From positions 111,504 to 175,503 of the forward strand of contig JADJUP010000050.1 in NCBI GenBank assembly GCA_016716965.1: 64,000 nt of DNA, written 5' to 3'. Each line of letters begins with the position of its first letter. Within the stretch, counting starts at the first letter, position 1. Source of the DNA: Sulfuritalea sp. (GTDB taxonomy: Bacteria; Pseudomonadota; Gammaproteobacteria; Burkholderiales; Rhodocyclaceae). Shown in pieces: positions 29,384 to 38,074 of the stretch. A program made the translations under genes and the position numbers. The notes below the pieces were generated by a model. It was given only the letters and a program-made list of their open reading frames with translations. It was not told where the DNA came from and did not search any database.

Positions 29384-30214
29384 ATGCAAATCGAGGCAGG
29401 CGCAAGCGTCGAGGCACACAACAGCTACCGCGTGCAGCGTCGGGTCGGAGGCATTGTCATCGGCGGCGAGGAGAGCGTTGCCGAGGAGACCCCGGTGGCG
29501 CTGGTGTACAACGGCATCTCTCACGCGGTAATGTTGGCGACGCCGGATGACCTTGAGGACTTCGCCCTCGGATTCAGCCTCAGCGAATGCATCGTCCGCC
29601 GGCCCGGCGAAATCCTCGACCTCGACATCGTCGAGCGCGATAACGGCATCGAGATACAGATGCGCGTATCCGCAGAGCGTGCCCTGCAACTCAAGGAATT
29701 TCGTCGCAGCATGGCGGGTCGCACCGGTTGCGGCCTGTGCGGCACGGAAAGCCTCGACCAATTGAAGCGCCGCGCGACCCGCGTGGATTCCGAGGCAGTC
29801 CTTTCCAGTGGCGCCCTGCCGCGGGCGCTGGCCGGCCTTGAATCGATGCAGCAGTTGTTTCGCCTGACGGGTGCCGTGCATGCGGCCGCCTGGTGCAATG
29901 CGCAGGGCGCGATCGAACTGGTACGCGAGGATGTCGGTCGCCACAACGCGCTGGACAAGGTGATCGGCGCGGTCGCCGCGCAGCGCGGCGATTTCGGCGC
30001 CGGTTTCGTCCTGATGACCAGCCGCGCCAGCTACGAAATCGTGCAAAAGGCGGCCGCCGTGGGCATCGCGGTGGTGGCGGCGGTTTCCGCGGCCACCGGC
30101 ATGGCGGTCAGGGTCGCTGAAGAGTCCGGCGTCACGCTGGTGGGCTTCGTTCGCGGCGAGCGCCACTGCGTTTATACCCATCCAGAACGCGTCATTCACG
30201 TCCCTGCGCACTAG
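29384..30214 (+). CDS. fdhD: Formate dehydrogenase accessory sulfurtransferase FdhD
   Basis: FdhD passes sulfur from IscS to the molybdenum bis-MGD cofactor, which some molybdopterin oxidoreductases need. I chose ATG 29384 (276 residues); the longer frame from ATG 29327 would begin inside the operator and before the predicted transcription start. Key motifs are DLEDFALGFSLSECIV, the sulfur-relay CGLCGTESL (CxxC) and VREDVGRHNALDKVIG. It is placed directly before padB, itself a molybdopterin enzyme, with no formate dehydrogenase in sight, so it may serve PadB. The start remains somewhat uncertain because the ribosome-binding site is weak. Confidence 0.88.
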   Translation: MQIEAGASVEAHNSYRVQRRVGGIVIGGEESVAEETPVALVYNGISHAVMLATPDDLEDFALGFSLSECIVRRPGEILDLDIVERDNGIEIQMRVSAERALQLKEFRRSMAGRTGCGLCGTESLDQLKRRATRVDSEAVLSSGALPRALAGLESMQQLFRLTGAVHAAAWCNAQGAIELVREDVGRHNALDKVIGAVAAQRGDFGAGFVLMTSRASYEIVQKAAAVGIAVVAAVSAATGMAVRVAEESGVTLVGFVRGERHCVYTHPERVIHVPAH

Positions 30215-30254
30215 CGCAATGGACCGCATCCAAACGGATTTCGAGGACAAGAAC

Positions 30255-33011
30255 ATGGAAGCAGCCCAGCCCAAGTCGGTCAAGCATGTGCCCAGTTACT
30301 GCTACAACTGCGTATCGGGTCCCGACCTGATGACGGTCAAGGTGGTCGACGGCATCGCCACCGAAATCGAACCGAACTTCGCCGCGGCCGACGTTCATCC
30401 GGCCAAGGGCAAGGTCTGCGTCAAGGCCTACGGCCTGGTGCAGAAGACCTACAACCCGAATCGCATCAGTACGCCGATGAAGCGGACCAACCCGAAGAAG
30501 GGCCGCAACGAGGATCCGGGCTTCGTGCCTATCTCCTGGGATGAGGCGCTCGACATCGTCGCCGACAAGCTCAAGGCCGTGCGTGCCAAGGGCCTGGTCG
30601 ACGAGGCTGGCCTGCCGCGCGTCGCGGTGAGCCTCGGCCACGGCGGCACGCCGTCCAACTACATGGGCACCTTCCCGGCCTTCCTCGCCGCCTGGGGCGA
30701 GGTGGATTTCAGCTTCGGCTCGGGGCAGGGCGTCAAGTGCGTGCATTCCGAGCACCTTTACGGCGAGTTCTGGCATCGCGGCTTCACCGTCGCCGCCGAC
30801 ACGCCGAACTGCCGCTACAACATCGCGGTCGGCGCCAACGTCGATGTCACCGGCGGCCCGTGTGCGGTGATCCGCCATGCCGACGCCCGCGTGCGCGGCT
30901 ACAAGCGCGTCCAGGTCGAGCCGCACCTGACGGCGACCGGCGCCTGTTCCGCCGAGTGGGTGCCGATCCGGCCGAAGACCGATCCCGCCTTCCTGTTCGC
31001 GCTGATCCATGTCCTGGTGCGCGAGAACGGCCTCGACAAGCTCGATGTCCCTTTCCTGCGCGACCGCACCGCCTCGCCCTACCTCATCGCTCCCGACGGC
31101 CTCTACCTGCGTGATCCGCAAAGCGGCAAGCCGCTGGTGTGGGACGAGAACACCGCGACGGCTGTGCCGCACGACACGCCGGGCACGAAACCCGCCGTGG
31201 CCGGCAGCTACCGCGTCGCCAGTGCGGTGGTGGTCGATGCCGACAAGGAGCGCCGCGAGTACAGCGACGTCGAAGGCAAGACCGCCTACGAGATGTTGTC
31301 GGGGCACATCGAGAAGTACTCGCCGGAATGGGCGGAGACGATTTGTGACGTCAAGGCCGAAACCATCCGCCGCATCGCCAACGAATACCTGGAAGCCGCC
31401 AGCATCGGCGAGACCATCGTGATTGACGGCAAGACCCTGCCGCTGCGGCCGGTCGCCGTGACGTTGGGCAAGTCGGTGAACAACGGCTGGGGCGCCTTCG
31501 AGTGCTGCTGGGCGCGCACCGTGCTGGCGGCGCTGGTCGGCGCGCTGGAAAATCCGGGCGGACTGCTCGGCACCACTGTGCGCCTCAACAAGTCGCGCGA
31601 CAACCGCCATCTGTCGGTCGCTCCGGGCGAAGACGGCTTCATGGTGCAGTACTTCAATCCCACCAGCAAGGAAGAGTGGCAGACCGCCCCTTCGACGCGC
31701 AACCTGCACCAGACGCTGGTGCCCATCGTCGGCCACAACGGCGCCTGGAGCCAGGCGCTGGGCCCCACGCAACTGGCCTGGATGTTCCAGGGCGAGCGGC
31801 CCGACGACTGGAACATGCCGATGCCGACGCTGCCCGAGGTCTGGCTGGTGTATCGCTCCAACCCCTCGATTTCCTTCTGGGATACGCGCCACCTGGCCGA
31901 GATCGCCGCGCGCTTCCCGTTCATGGCCTGCTTCGCCTACACGGTGGACGAGACCAACTACATGGCCGACGTGCTGTTGCCCGAGGCCACCGACCTCGAA
32001 TCGACGCAGATGATCCGCATGGGCGGCACCAAGTACATGGAGCAGTTCTGGGACCACAAGGGTGTCGTGTTGCGCACCAAGGCCGTCGAGCCGCAGGGCG
32101 AGGCGCGCGATTTCACCTGGATCACCACCGAACTGGCGCGTCGCACCGGCCTCCTCGGTCCCTACGTCAAAGCCATCAACAAGGGCATTTCCGGCGTCTC
32201 GCCGCTGAAGGGGGAGGGCTACGATTTCAGCTTCGATCCGGCCACGCCGCCGGCCCCCGAGCAGATCTGGGATGCCGTCTGCCGCGCAGCGACGATCACC
32301 CTGTCGGAAGGACGCGAGGAACACGACCTGGCCTGGTTCAAGGAACATGGCTTCTACACGGTGCCGATGTCGCGCCTGGAGTGGTACCTGACGCCGACCA
32401 TGGAGCAGCACGGCCTGCGCTACGAGTTGCCCTACCAGGAGCGCCTGATGCGCGCCGGCCGCGAACTCGGTCGCCGCCTGCACGAGCAGAAGACCAACTG
32501 GTGGGACGAGCAGCTCTCCGAATACACGGCATTGCCGGAATGGCACGACGTGCCGGGGCGCTGGATCCGCAACCTGGAAAAGGCCGGCGCCAAGGCGGAG
32601 GATTTTCCCTTCTGGCTGCTGACCACCAAGAGCATGCAGTACCACGCCGGCGGCAATGCCGCAATCGAGGTCATGCACGAAGTGGCGCAGAACATGCGCG
32701 GCCATGCCGGCGTGATCATGAATGCCAAGACCGCCGCTTCGCTGGGCATCGCCGAAGGCGACCGGATCGAGGTGCGCTCCCACATCGGCGCCACCTACGG
32801 CAAGGCGGCGCTAGTGCAGGGCGTGCGGCCCGACACGCTGGTCATCATCGGCCAGTTCGACCACTGGGCGACGCCCTTCGCCAAGACCATGGAAGCCCCC
32901 AGCCTCAACAGCATCGCGCCGATGTCGCTGGACCTGACCGACGCCACCGGTTCCGGTGCCGACATCGTGCGGGTAGCGGTACGGCGCATGGAGCAGGGAG
33001 TGACAGCATGA
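30255..33011 (+). CDS. padB: Phenylacetyl-CoA:acceptor oxidoreductase, molybdopterin subunit PadB
   Basis: I chose ATG 30255, 8 nt after GAGGA; the protein has 918 residues. It is a DMSO-reductase-family enzyme: an N-terminal Fe-S region (C16, C19, C55), the molybdopterin body (FVPISWDEALDIVADKL, WARTVLAALVGALENPGG) and the C-terminal dinucleotide-binding domain (GVIMNAKTAASLGIAEGDRIEV). PadBCD oxidises phenylacetyl-CoA to phenylglyoxylate in anaerobic degraders. Assignment rests on the adjacent padC/padD and the complete padEFGHIJ set. There is no twin-arginine signal, consistent with a CoA-thioester substrate on the cytoplasmic side. The expected third Fe-S Cys is replaced by Pro23-Asp24. 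Confidence 0.9.
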   Translation: MEAAQPKSVKHVPSYCYNCVSGPDLMTVKVVDGIATEIEPNFAAADVHPAKGKVCVKAYGLVQKTYNPNRISTPMKRTNPKKGRNEDPGFVPISWDEALDIVADKLKAVRAKGLVDEAGLPRVAVSLGHGGTPSNYMGTFPAFLAAWGEVDFSFGSGQGVKCVHSEHLYGEFWHRGFTVAADTPNCRYNIAVGANVDVTGGPCAVIRHADARVRGYKRVQVEPHLTATGACSAEWVPIRPKTDPAFLFALIHVLVRENGLDKLDVPFLRDRTASPYLIAPDGLYLRDPQSGKPLVWDENTATAVPHDTPGTKPAVAGSYRVASAVVVDADKERREYSDVEGKTAYEMLSGHIEKYSPEWAETICDVKAETIRRIANEYLEAASIGETIVIDGKTLPLRPVAVTLGKSVNNGWGAFECCWARTVLAALVGALENPGGLLGTTVRLNKSRDNRHLSVAPGEDGFMVQYFNPTSKEEWQTAPSTRNLHQTLVPIVGHNGAWSQALGPTQLAWMFQGERPDDWNMPMPTLPEVWLVYRSNPSISFWDTRHLAEIAARFPFMACFAYTVDETNYMADVLLPEATDLESTQMIRMGGTKYMEQFWDHKGVVLRTKAVEPQGEARDFTWITTELARRTGLLGPYVKAINKGISGVSPLKGEGYDFSFDPATPPAPEQIWDAVCRAATITLSEGREEHDLAWFKEHGFYTVPMSRLEWYLTPTMEQHGLRYELPYQERLMRAGRELGRRLHEQKTNWWDEQLSEYTALPEWHDVPGRWIRNLEKAGAKAEDFPFWLLTTKSMQYHAGGNAAIEVMHEVAQNMRGHAGVIMNAKTAASLGIAEGDRIEVRSHIGATYGKAALVQGVRPDTLVIIGQFDHWATPFAKTMEAPSLNSIAPMSLDLTDATGSGADIVRVAVRRMEQGVTA

Positions 33012-33655
33012 GCCGCTATGTGATGACCATCGACCTGCGCCGCTGCGTCGGTTGCCAGACCTGCACGGCCGCCTGCAAGGGTGCCAACGCGACGCCGCCC
33101 GGCATCCAGTGGCGGCGTGTGCTCGACATCGAGAGCGGCGAGTTTCCCGATGTGCGCCGCACCTTCCTGCCGGTGGCCTGCATGCATTGCGGCAATCCGC
33201 CCTGCGAGGAAGTTTGCCCGACGCGCGCGACGACCAAGCGTGCCGATGGCCTGGTGGCGATCGACTACGACCTGTGCATCGGATGCGCCAACTGCGTCAT
33301 GGCCTGTCCCTACGACGCCCGCTCCATAGTGCATGAGCCGCACTACGCCTACAGCGACTCGCCGATGGCGTCCGAAGCCAAGCGCTTCGACCCGAATCGG
33401 GTCGGTGTCTCGATGAAATGCACCTTCTGCAAGGATCGCATCGAACTGGCCGAACGCACCGGGCAGATTCCGGGTGTCGATCCGGAAGTCACGCCGGCTT
33501 GCGTCAATTCCTGCATCTCCGGCGCCATGGGTTTCGGCGACATGGAGGATAGCCAAAGCAGCGTCAGGCGCCTGCTGGCTGAGACGCAACATTTCCGCAT
33601 GCACGAAGAGCTGGGTACCGAGCCCAGCGTTTACTACGTCTGGGACAAGTCATGA
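33008..33655 (+). CDS. padC: Phenylacetyl-CoA:acceptor oxidoreductase, iron-sulfur subunit PadC
   Basis: The 215-residue protein is a DmsB/NrfC-type electron-transfer subunit with four cysteine groups for four clusters: CVGCQTCTAAC, CMHCGNPPCEEVCP, CIGCANCVMACP and CTFCKDRI with the later CVNSC. It passes electrons from PadB towards the membrane subunit. ATGA overlaps join it to padB upstream (33008-33011) and padD downstream (33652-33655), so the three are translationally coupled. Confidence 0.92.
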   Translation: MSRYVMTIDLRRCVGCQTCTAACKGANATPPGIQWRRVLDIESGEFPDVRRTFLPVACMHCGNPPCEEVCPTRATTKRADGLVAIDYDLCIGCANCVMACPYDARSIVHEPHYAYSDSPMASEAKRFDPNRVGVSMKCTFCKDRIELAERTGQIPGVDPEVTPACVNSCISGAMGFGDMEDSQSSVRRLLAETQHFRMHEELGTEPSVYYVWDKS

Positions 33656-34572
33656 AGCCATTCATTCCTCGCGCGGCGGCACTGGCGGCGCCCAAGCAGC
33701 AGCGCAACTGGGACTGGCGTGCCGCCGCCAACTTCATTTGCGGCGGTGCCGGCGGCGGCCTGTTGCTCGCGGTCGCTTTTGCCGGCATTGAAACGCCAGC
33801 GGCGCGCATCGCGGTGCTGCTCGGCCTCGCCCTCATCGCCACCGGCCTGACCTGCGTCTGGTTCGAGATCGGGCGACCCTGGCGCGCGATGAACGTGTAT
33901 CGACATTTCGCCACGTCGTGGATGACGCGTGAAGCGGTGGTGGCCCTGGTCGTGTTTGCCATGGGTGGCCTGGCCCTGCTGACTGGAGCAAAGGCATTCA
34001 TCGTTCTCGCCGGTATTTGCGGTCTGGCTTTTCTCTACAGCCAGGCACGCATACTCGCCGCCAACAAGGGCATTCCCGCCTGGCGCCATCCGGCGAGCGT
34101 GCCGCTGCTGGTCGGCACCGGGCTTGCGGAGGGTGCCGGCTTTCTGTCCTGCGTCGCTGCCTGGTTCGGAGCGGCGGCCAGTTCCTGGGTCGCGCTGGTC
34201 CTGATGGTGCTGATCGGCCTGCGCGCCTGGTTCTGGAAAAGCTTCCTCGCCCGACTGGATGGGGACGGTGCGCCCGATGCGGCACTCAAGGTACTGCATG
34301 GAATGTCGTCACGCCTGCTGCTGCTCGGCCACGCGGTGCCGGCAATTGCCGCTGCGCTGGCCTTGGCCGGCGCGCCCGGGCGGGGCGGTTGGCTGCTGGC
34401 GGCGGGTTTCCTGACTGTAGGCGGCGGCTGGTTCATGAAGTACACGCTGGTGCGGCGCGCCGCATTTACGCAGGGTTTGTCGATTGCGCACCTGCCGGTG
34501 CGCGGCCGGGGAGTTTCCGGCCCGCAAGTCAAACCCGGATGGAAATCCATCCCGGGCGCCAAAGCGGGATAA
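33652..34572 (+). CDS. padD: Phenylacetyl-CoA:acceptor oxidoreductase, membrane anchor PadD
   Basis: The 306-residue protein is a polytopic DmsC/NrfD-like anchor with about eight hydrophobic helices, for example LLLAVAFAGIE, IAVLLGLALIATGLTCVWFE and VALVLMVLIGLRAW. WFEIGRPWRAMNVYRHFATSWMTRE (residues ~70-95) is typical of the family. It would hold PadBC at the inner membrane and give electrons to quinone, in line with the membrane-bound enzyme of Thauera aromatica. About 60 nt separate it from padE. Confidence 0.9.
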   Translation: MKPFIPRAAALAAPKQQRNWDWRAAANFICGGAGGGLLLAVAFAGIETPAARIAVLLGLALIATGLTCVWFEIGRPWRAMNVYRHFATSWMTREAVVALVVFAMGGLALLTGAKAFIVLAGICGLAFLYSQARILAANKGIPAWRHPASVPLLVGTGLAEGAGFLSCVAAWFGAAASSWVALVLMVLIGLRAWFWKSFLARLDGDGAPDAALKVLHGMSSRLLLLGHAVPAIAAALALAGAPGRGGWLLAAGFLTVGGGWFMKYTLVRRAAFTQGLSIAHLPVRGRGVSGPQVKPGWKSIPGAKAG

Positions 34573-34635
34573 TCGGTTTCAGGGAAGCAGACAACAGGCG
34601 GAGCCCACGAGCCCCGTCGAACTGGAGGAGACGGG

Positions 34636-35208
34636 ATGTACGAAGTACGCTTTCATGGCCGTGGCGGTCAGGGTGCCGTAACGGCCGCCGCGATGCTGGC
34701 CGCTGCCTTGCTGGAAGAAGGCAAGTACGCGGTGTCGATTCCGTCCTTCGGATTCGAGCGACGCGGCGCACCGGTGGTCTCCTTCCTGCGTTGCAGCGAT
34801 CGCGAGATACGCCAACTGACCAACATCTACACGCCGGACTGCCTGATCTGCGTCGATCCGACGCTGGCGAAATCGGTCGATATCTTCGCCGGCCTCAAGC
34901 CCGGCGGTACTCTGGTCCAGGCCACGCACCGCCCCCTCGAGGAAGTCGCCATCGCCGACACGGTGGGTACGGTCGGCCTGTGCGACGCCATCGGCATTGC
35001 GCTGCAAATATTCAAGAAGCCGATCACCAACACGCTGATGCTGGGCGCTTTCGCCAGGACTACCGGCATCGTTTCGCTGGATGCGCTGAAGCGTTCCCTT
35101 GAAGATTCGGATTTCCGCGACGCCGGCCTCAGGCAGAACATGGATGCACTCGAACGCGGCTACAACGAGACGACGGTGCACACCATAGAGCGGAGGGTCG
35201 CCGCATGA
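34636..35208 (+). CDS. padE: Phenylglyoxylate:acceptor oxidoreductase, gamma subunit PadE
   Basis: The 190-residue protein starts at ATG 34636 behind a perfect GGAGGAG (34624-34630). It is a pyruvate:ferredoxin-oxidoreductase gamma-type domain: VRFHGRGGQGAVTAAAML, then SIPSFGFERRGAPVVSF. It forms part of the 2-oxoacid oxidoreductase converting phenylglyoxylate to benzoyl-CoA and CO2. Its stop overlaps the padF start by ATGA. Confidence 0.92.
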   Translation: MYEVRFHGRGGQGAVTAAAMLAAALLEEGKYAVSIPSFGFERRGAPVVSFLRCSDREIRQLTNIYTPDCLICVDPTLAKSVDIFAGLKPGGTLVQATHRPLEEVAIADTVGTVGLCDAIGIALQIFKKPITNTLMLGAFARTTGIVSLDALKRSLEDSDFRDAGLRQNMDALERGYNETTVHTIERRVAA

Positions 35209-35504
35209 GCAGGCATACCAGCTATCCGATGTTCAATCTCGCCGTCGCCAACGTGCCGGACGACCTCAGTCCCGTAGCCACCGTCATGAGCCCGATGCTG
35301 CCCGGCGACTGGCGCAGCATGCGGCCCGTGGTTGATCGCGACAAGTGCGTGAAATGCGCCGTGTGCTGGCTCTACTGCCCGGTGCAGTGTGTCGAGGAAA
35401 AGCCGGCCTGGTTCGACTTCAACCTTAAGACCTGCAAAGGCTGCGGCATCTGTGCCAACGAATGCCCGCAGCGCGCGATCACCATGATTCCGGAGGCAAC
35501 ATGA
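35205..35504 (+). CDS. padF: Phenylglyoxylate:acceptor oxidoreductase, delta (ferredoxin) subunit PadF
   Basis: The 99-residue protein carries two [4Fe-4S] motifs, CVKCAVCWLYCPVQC and CKGCGICANECP, as in POR delta subunits. It relays electrons from the thiamine site. A second GGAGGC-ATGA signal at its very end and the inserted 24-bp repeat now separate it from padG. Confidence 0.93.
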   Translation: MSRHTSYPMFNLAVANVPDDLSPVATVMSPMLPGDWRSMRPVVDRDKCVKCAVCWLYCPVQCVEEKPAWFDFNLKTCKGCGICANECPQRAITMIPEAT

Positions 35505-35569
35505 GCCCGAATCGCCGTATCGCCAGCGCCGACTCTTGTAACTGCACCCCGATTGCGGAGGCCGCATGA
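35501..35569 (+). other. 22-codon mini-ORF bridging padF and padG, flanked by a 19-nt direct repeat
   Basis: ATG 35501 overlaps the padF stop and has GGAGGC in front. The frame runs 22 codons through repeat copy 7 and its TGA (35567-35569) overlaps the padG start. The 19-nt stretch at 35486-35504 (GATTCCGGAGG...) recurs at 35551-35569 (GATTGCGGAGG...) with 3 mismatches. This looks like the scar of an insertion that copied the padG start signal and kept translation coupled. A functional peptide is unlikely. Confidence 0.6.
35514..35537 (+). repeat. 24-bp dispersed repeat, copy 7 (between padF and padG)
   Basis: GCCGTATCGCCAGCGCCGAC plus TCTT sits in the 61-bp padF-padG gap, between imperfect 19-nt direct repeats. 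Confidence 0.85.
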
Positions 35570-36813
35570 CTACCGCCACCCTTGAAACGCCGATCCCGAC
35601 CAAGCCGGCGAAGCAGAAAGTCATGCTGGTCGAAGGCAACGAAGCCGCCGCTCTGGGCGTCGCCCTGGCACGGCCGGACATGGTTGCCGTGTATCCGATC
35701 ACGCCGCAGTCCTCGCTTGTGGAACACGTCGCCAAGCTGATCGCCGACGGCAAGATGGACGCCGACATCGTCGATGCCGAGGGCGAGCATTCGGTGCTCT
35801 CCGTGCTGCAGGGCGGGGCACTGGCCGGTGCGCGGACCTATACCGCGACCTGCGGTCCGGGCCTGGCCTTCATGTTCGAACCCTATTTCCGCACTTCGGG
35901 CATGCGCCTGCCGATCGTCATGTCGATCGTCACCCGCGACGGCATCACGCCGCAGTCGGTGTGGGGCGGACACCAGGACGCCATGACGGTACGCGAGGTG
36001 GGCTGGGTGCAGGTGTATTGCGAGACGGTGCAGGAAGTGCTCGACACCACCATCATGGCCTTCAAGATAGCCGAACACCACGATGTCATGCTGCCGGTGA
36101 ACGTCTGCCTCGACGGCAACTATCTGTCGTATGGAACCTCGCGCGTCGAGCTGCCGAACCAGGAGGACGTCGATGCCTTCATGGGCGCCAAGGACGTGAA
36201 TTGGCACGTGGCGCTCGACCCGCTGCGGCCGATGGCGGTCGATCCGCTCACCGGCGGTTCGGGCGGCAAGGGGCCGTCGACTTTCGTGCGCTATCGCAAG
36301 GGCCAGTGCCGTGGCATGCAGAACTCGCTGCGCGTGATCGAGGAAGTGCATGCCGAGTGGGCGCAGCGCTTCGGCCGCAGCTTCGCGCCGCTGGTCGAGG
36401 AATACCGCCTCGATGGCGCCGACTACGCGATCATGACCCTGGGCAGCATGACCGGTGCGGCCAAGGATGCGATCGACGAGGCGCGCGACGCCGGCAAGAA
36501 GGTCGGACTGATCAAGATCAAGACCTTCAGCCCCTTCCCGGTCGAGGCGCTGCTCAAGTCGCTGAACAAGATCCAGGCGCTGGGCGTGGTCGACCGTTCG
36601 GTCGGCTTCCGCTGGAACTGCGGGCCGATGTACCAGGAGACCATGGGCGTGCTCTATCGCCTCGGGCGCCACATTCCGTCGATGAGCTTCATCGGTGGCC
36701 TGGCCGGCGCCGACATCACCACCGGGCACTTCCACCGCGTCATCGAAGCGACCGAGAAACTGCTGAGCAGTCCGGCGCCGATCGAGCCGGTTTGGCTCAA
36801 CGAAAAGGACTGA
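35566..36813 (+). CDS. padG: Phenylglyoxylate:acceptor oxidoreductase, alpha subunit PadG
   Basis: The 415-residue protein is the POR alpha subunit: MLVEGNEAAALGVALARPDMVAVYPITPQSSLVEH, DAEGEHSVLSVLQGGALAG, TATCGPGLAFMFE, and VWGGHQDAMTVREVGW, with the C-terminal domain II (VGLIKIKTFSPFP). It shapes the thiamine and substrate pocket together with PadI. Two nucleotides separate it from padH. Confidence 0.93.
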   Translation: MTTATLETPIPTKPAKQKVMLVEGNEAAALGVALARPDMVAVYPITPQSSLVEHVAKLIADGKMDADIVDAEGEHSVLSVLQGGALAGARTYTATCGPGLAFMFEPYFRTSGMRLPIVMSIVTRDGITPQSVWGGHQDAMTVREVGWVQVYCETVQEVLDTTIMAFKIAEHHDVMLPVNVCLDGNYLSYGTSRVELPNQEDVDAFMGAKDVNWHVALDPLRPMAVDPLTGGSGGKGPSTFVRYRKGQCRGMQNSLRVIEEVHAEWAQRFGRSFAPLVEEYRLDGADYAIMTLGSMTGAAKDAIDEARDAGKKVGLIKIKTFSPFPVEALLKSLNKIQALGVVDRSVGFRWNCGPMYQETMGVLYRLGRHIPSMSFIGGLAGADITTGHFHRVIEATEKLLSSPAPIEPVWLNEKD

Positions 36814-36815
36814 CC

Positions 36816-38072
36816 ATGGAACAGACAAAGTATCTCGTGGTCGGCAGCAGCCACGCCGCACTCGAAGCGGTGACGGCGATCCGCATGCACGACCCCGAGG
36901 GCAGCCTGACGCTGCTGACGCGCGATCCGCACCTGCCGTACTCGCCGACCGTGCTGCCTTACGTGGTTTCCGGCCGTTCCGCGCCCGACGGAATTTTCCT
37001 GCGCGACGAGAAGTTCTTCGCCACGCTCGGAGTGCAACTCAAGCGCGGCACGGCCCTCAAGGCCCTGCATGTCGAACGCAATGCTGCCGAACTCGCCGAC
37101 GGCAGCGAGATCGCCTACGAGAAGGTGCTGCTCGCCACCGGTGCCTCGCCGGCGATTCCGCCGATTCCCGGCCTCGACCAGGTTGCCTACCACGTGCTGC
37201 GCACGCTCGACGATGCGACCAAACTCAATGCCGCGATCAAGAACTCGAAACGGGCCGTGGTGATGGGCGCGGGGCTGGTCGGCATGCATGCCGCCGAGAA
37301 CCTGGTCAAGGCCGGCGCCAAGGTGACCATCGTCGAAATGGCCAAGCAGCTGACCGACGGCTACTTCGATGCGACGGCGGCAGGACTGATCGCAAAGGCA
37401 TTCACCGACAACGGCGCAACCATCCTTACCGGCAGCCGTGTGGTCAAGCTCGCATCGTCCGCAATCGGCGCATTGCTGACACTTGAGAACGGCACGACAC
37501 TCGAAGCCGACCTGCTGCTGGTTGCTACCGGCGTCAAGCCGAACATGGAGTATCTGGCCGGCAGCCAGGTCGAACACGATCGCGGCATCCTGGTCAGCGA
37601 CACCATGCAGACCAGCGTCGCCAACGTCTGGTCCGCCGGTGATTGCGCGCAGGCCAAGGGTTTCTACACCGATGCGAAGATCATGAACGCGATCCTGCCG
37701 GACGCTACGGAGCAGGGCCGCATTGCCGGCATGGCGATGGCGGAGGATCCGGGATTGAAGAAATATCCCGGCGGCGTGCCGCTCAACACCTATCACTTCT
37801 TCGGCCGCCATGCGATTTCCGTCGGTTCGAGCAAAGTGCCCGAGGGCGGTGAAGTCGTGACGCGTTTCGACGAAGCCAGCGGCCGTTACCTGAAGGCGAT
37901 CTTCAGTGCCGACAACCGGCTGACGGGCATCTACGGCGTCAATGAATTCTTCGACGGTGGCGTGATGTGCCAGTTGATCCTGCGCCGGATCGACCTGTCG
38001 CCGGTGAAGGGGCGCTTCCTCGCCGAACCGATGAAGGTCGGCCGCGAGATCATGTCGAAGACGTGGAGATAA
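36816..38072 (+). CDS. padH: Phenylglyoxylate:acceptor oxidoreductase, FAD/NAD subunit PadH
   Basis: The 418-residue protein is a pyridine-nucleotide-disulphide-type flavoprotein: an FAD fold at the N terminus (YLVVGSSHAALEAVTAI), an NAD-binding GAGLVGMHAAENLVKAG, and the second FAD motif VWSAGDCAQ. In Azoarcus evansii the extra subunit PadH passes electrons to NAD+, which separates this enzyme from ferredoxin-linked ketoacid oxidoreductases. Its place between alpha and beta genes is the padEFGHI order described for that organism. Confidence 0.92.
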   Translation: MEQTKYLVVGSSHAALEAVTAIRMHDPEGSLTLLTRDPHLPYSPTVLPYVVSGRSAPDGIFLRDEKFFATLGVQLKRGTALKALHVERNAAELADGSEIAYEKVLLATGASPAIPPIPGLDQVAYHVLRTLDDATKLNAAIKNSKRAVVMGAGLVGMHAAENLVKAGAKVTIVEMAKQLTDGYFDATAAGLIAKAFTDNGATILTGSRVVKLASSAIGALLTLENGTTLEADLLLVATGVKPNMEYLAGSQVEHDRGILVSDTMQTSVANVWSAGDCAQAKGFYTDAKIMNAILPDATEQGRIAGMAMAEDPGLKKYPGGVPLNTYHFFGRHAISVGSSKVPEGGEVVTRFDEASGRYLKAIFSADNRLTGIYGVNEFFDGGVMCQLILRRIDLSPVKGRFLAEPMKVGREIMSKTWR

Positions 38073-38074
38073 GC

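Noticed and set aside
30192..32783. 863-codon open frame on the minus strand opposite padB
   Set aside because: Shadow of padB; Gly/Arg/His-rich low-complexity translation with no motif.
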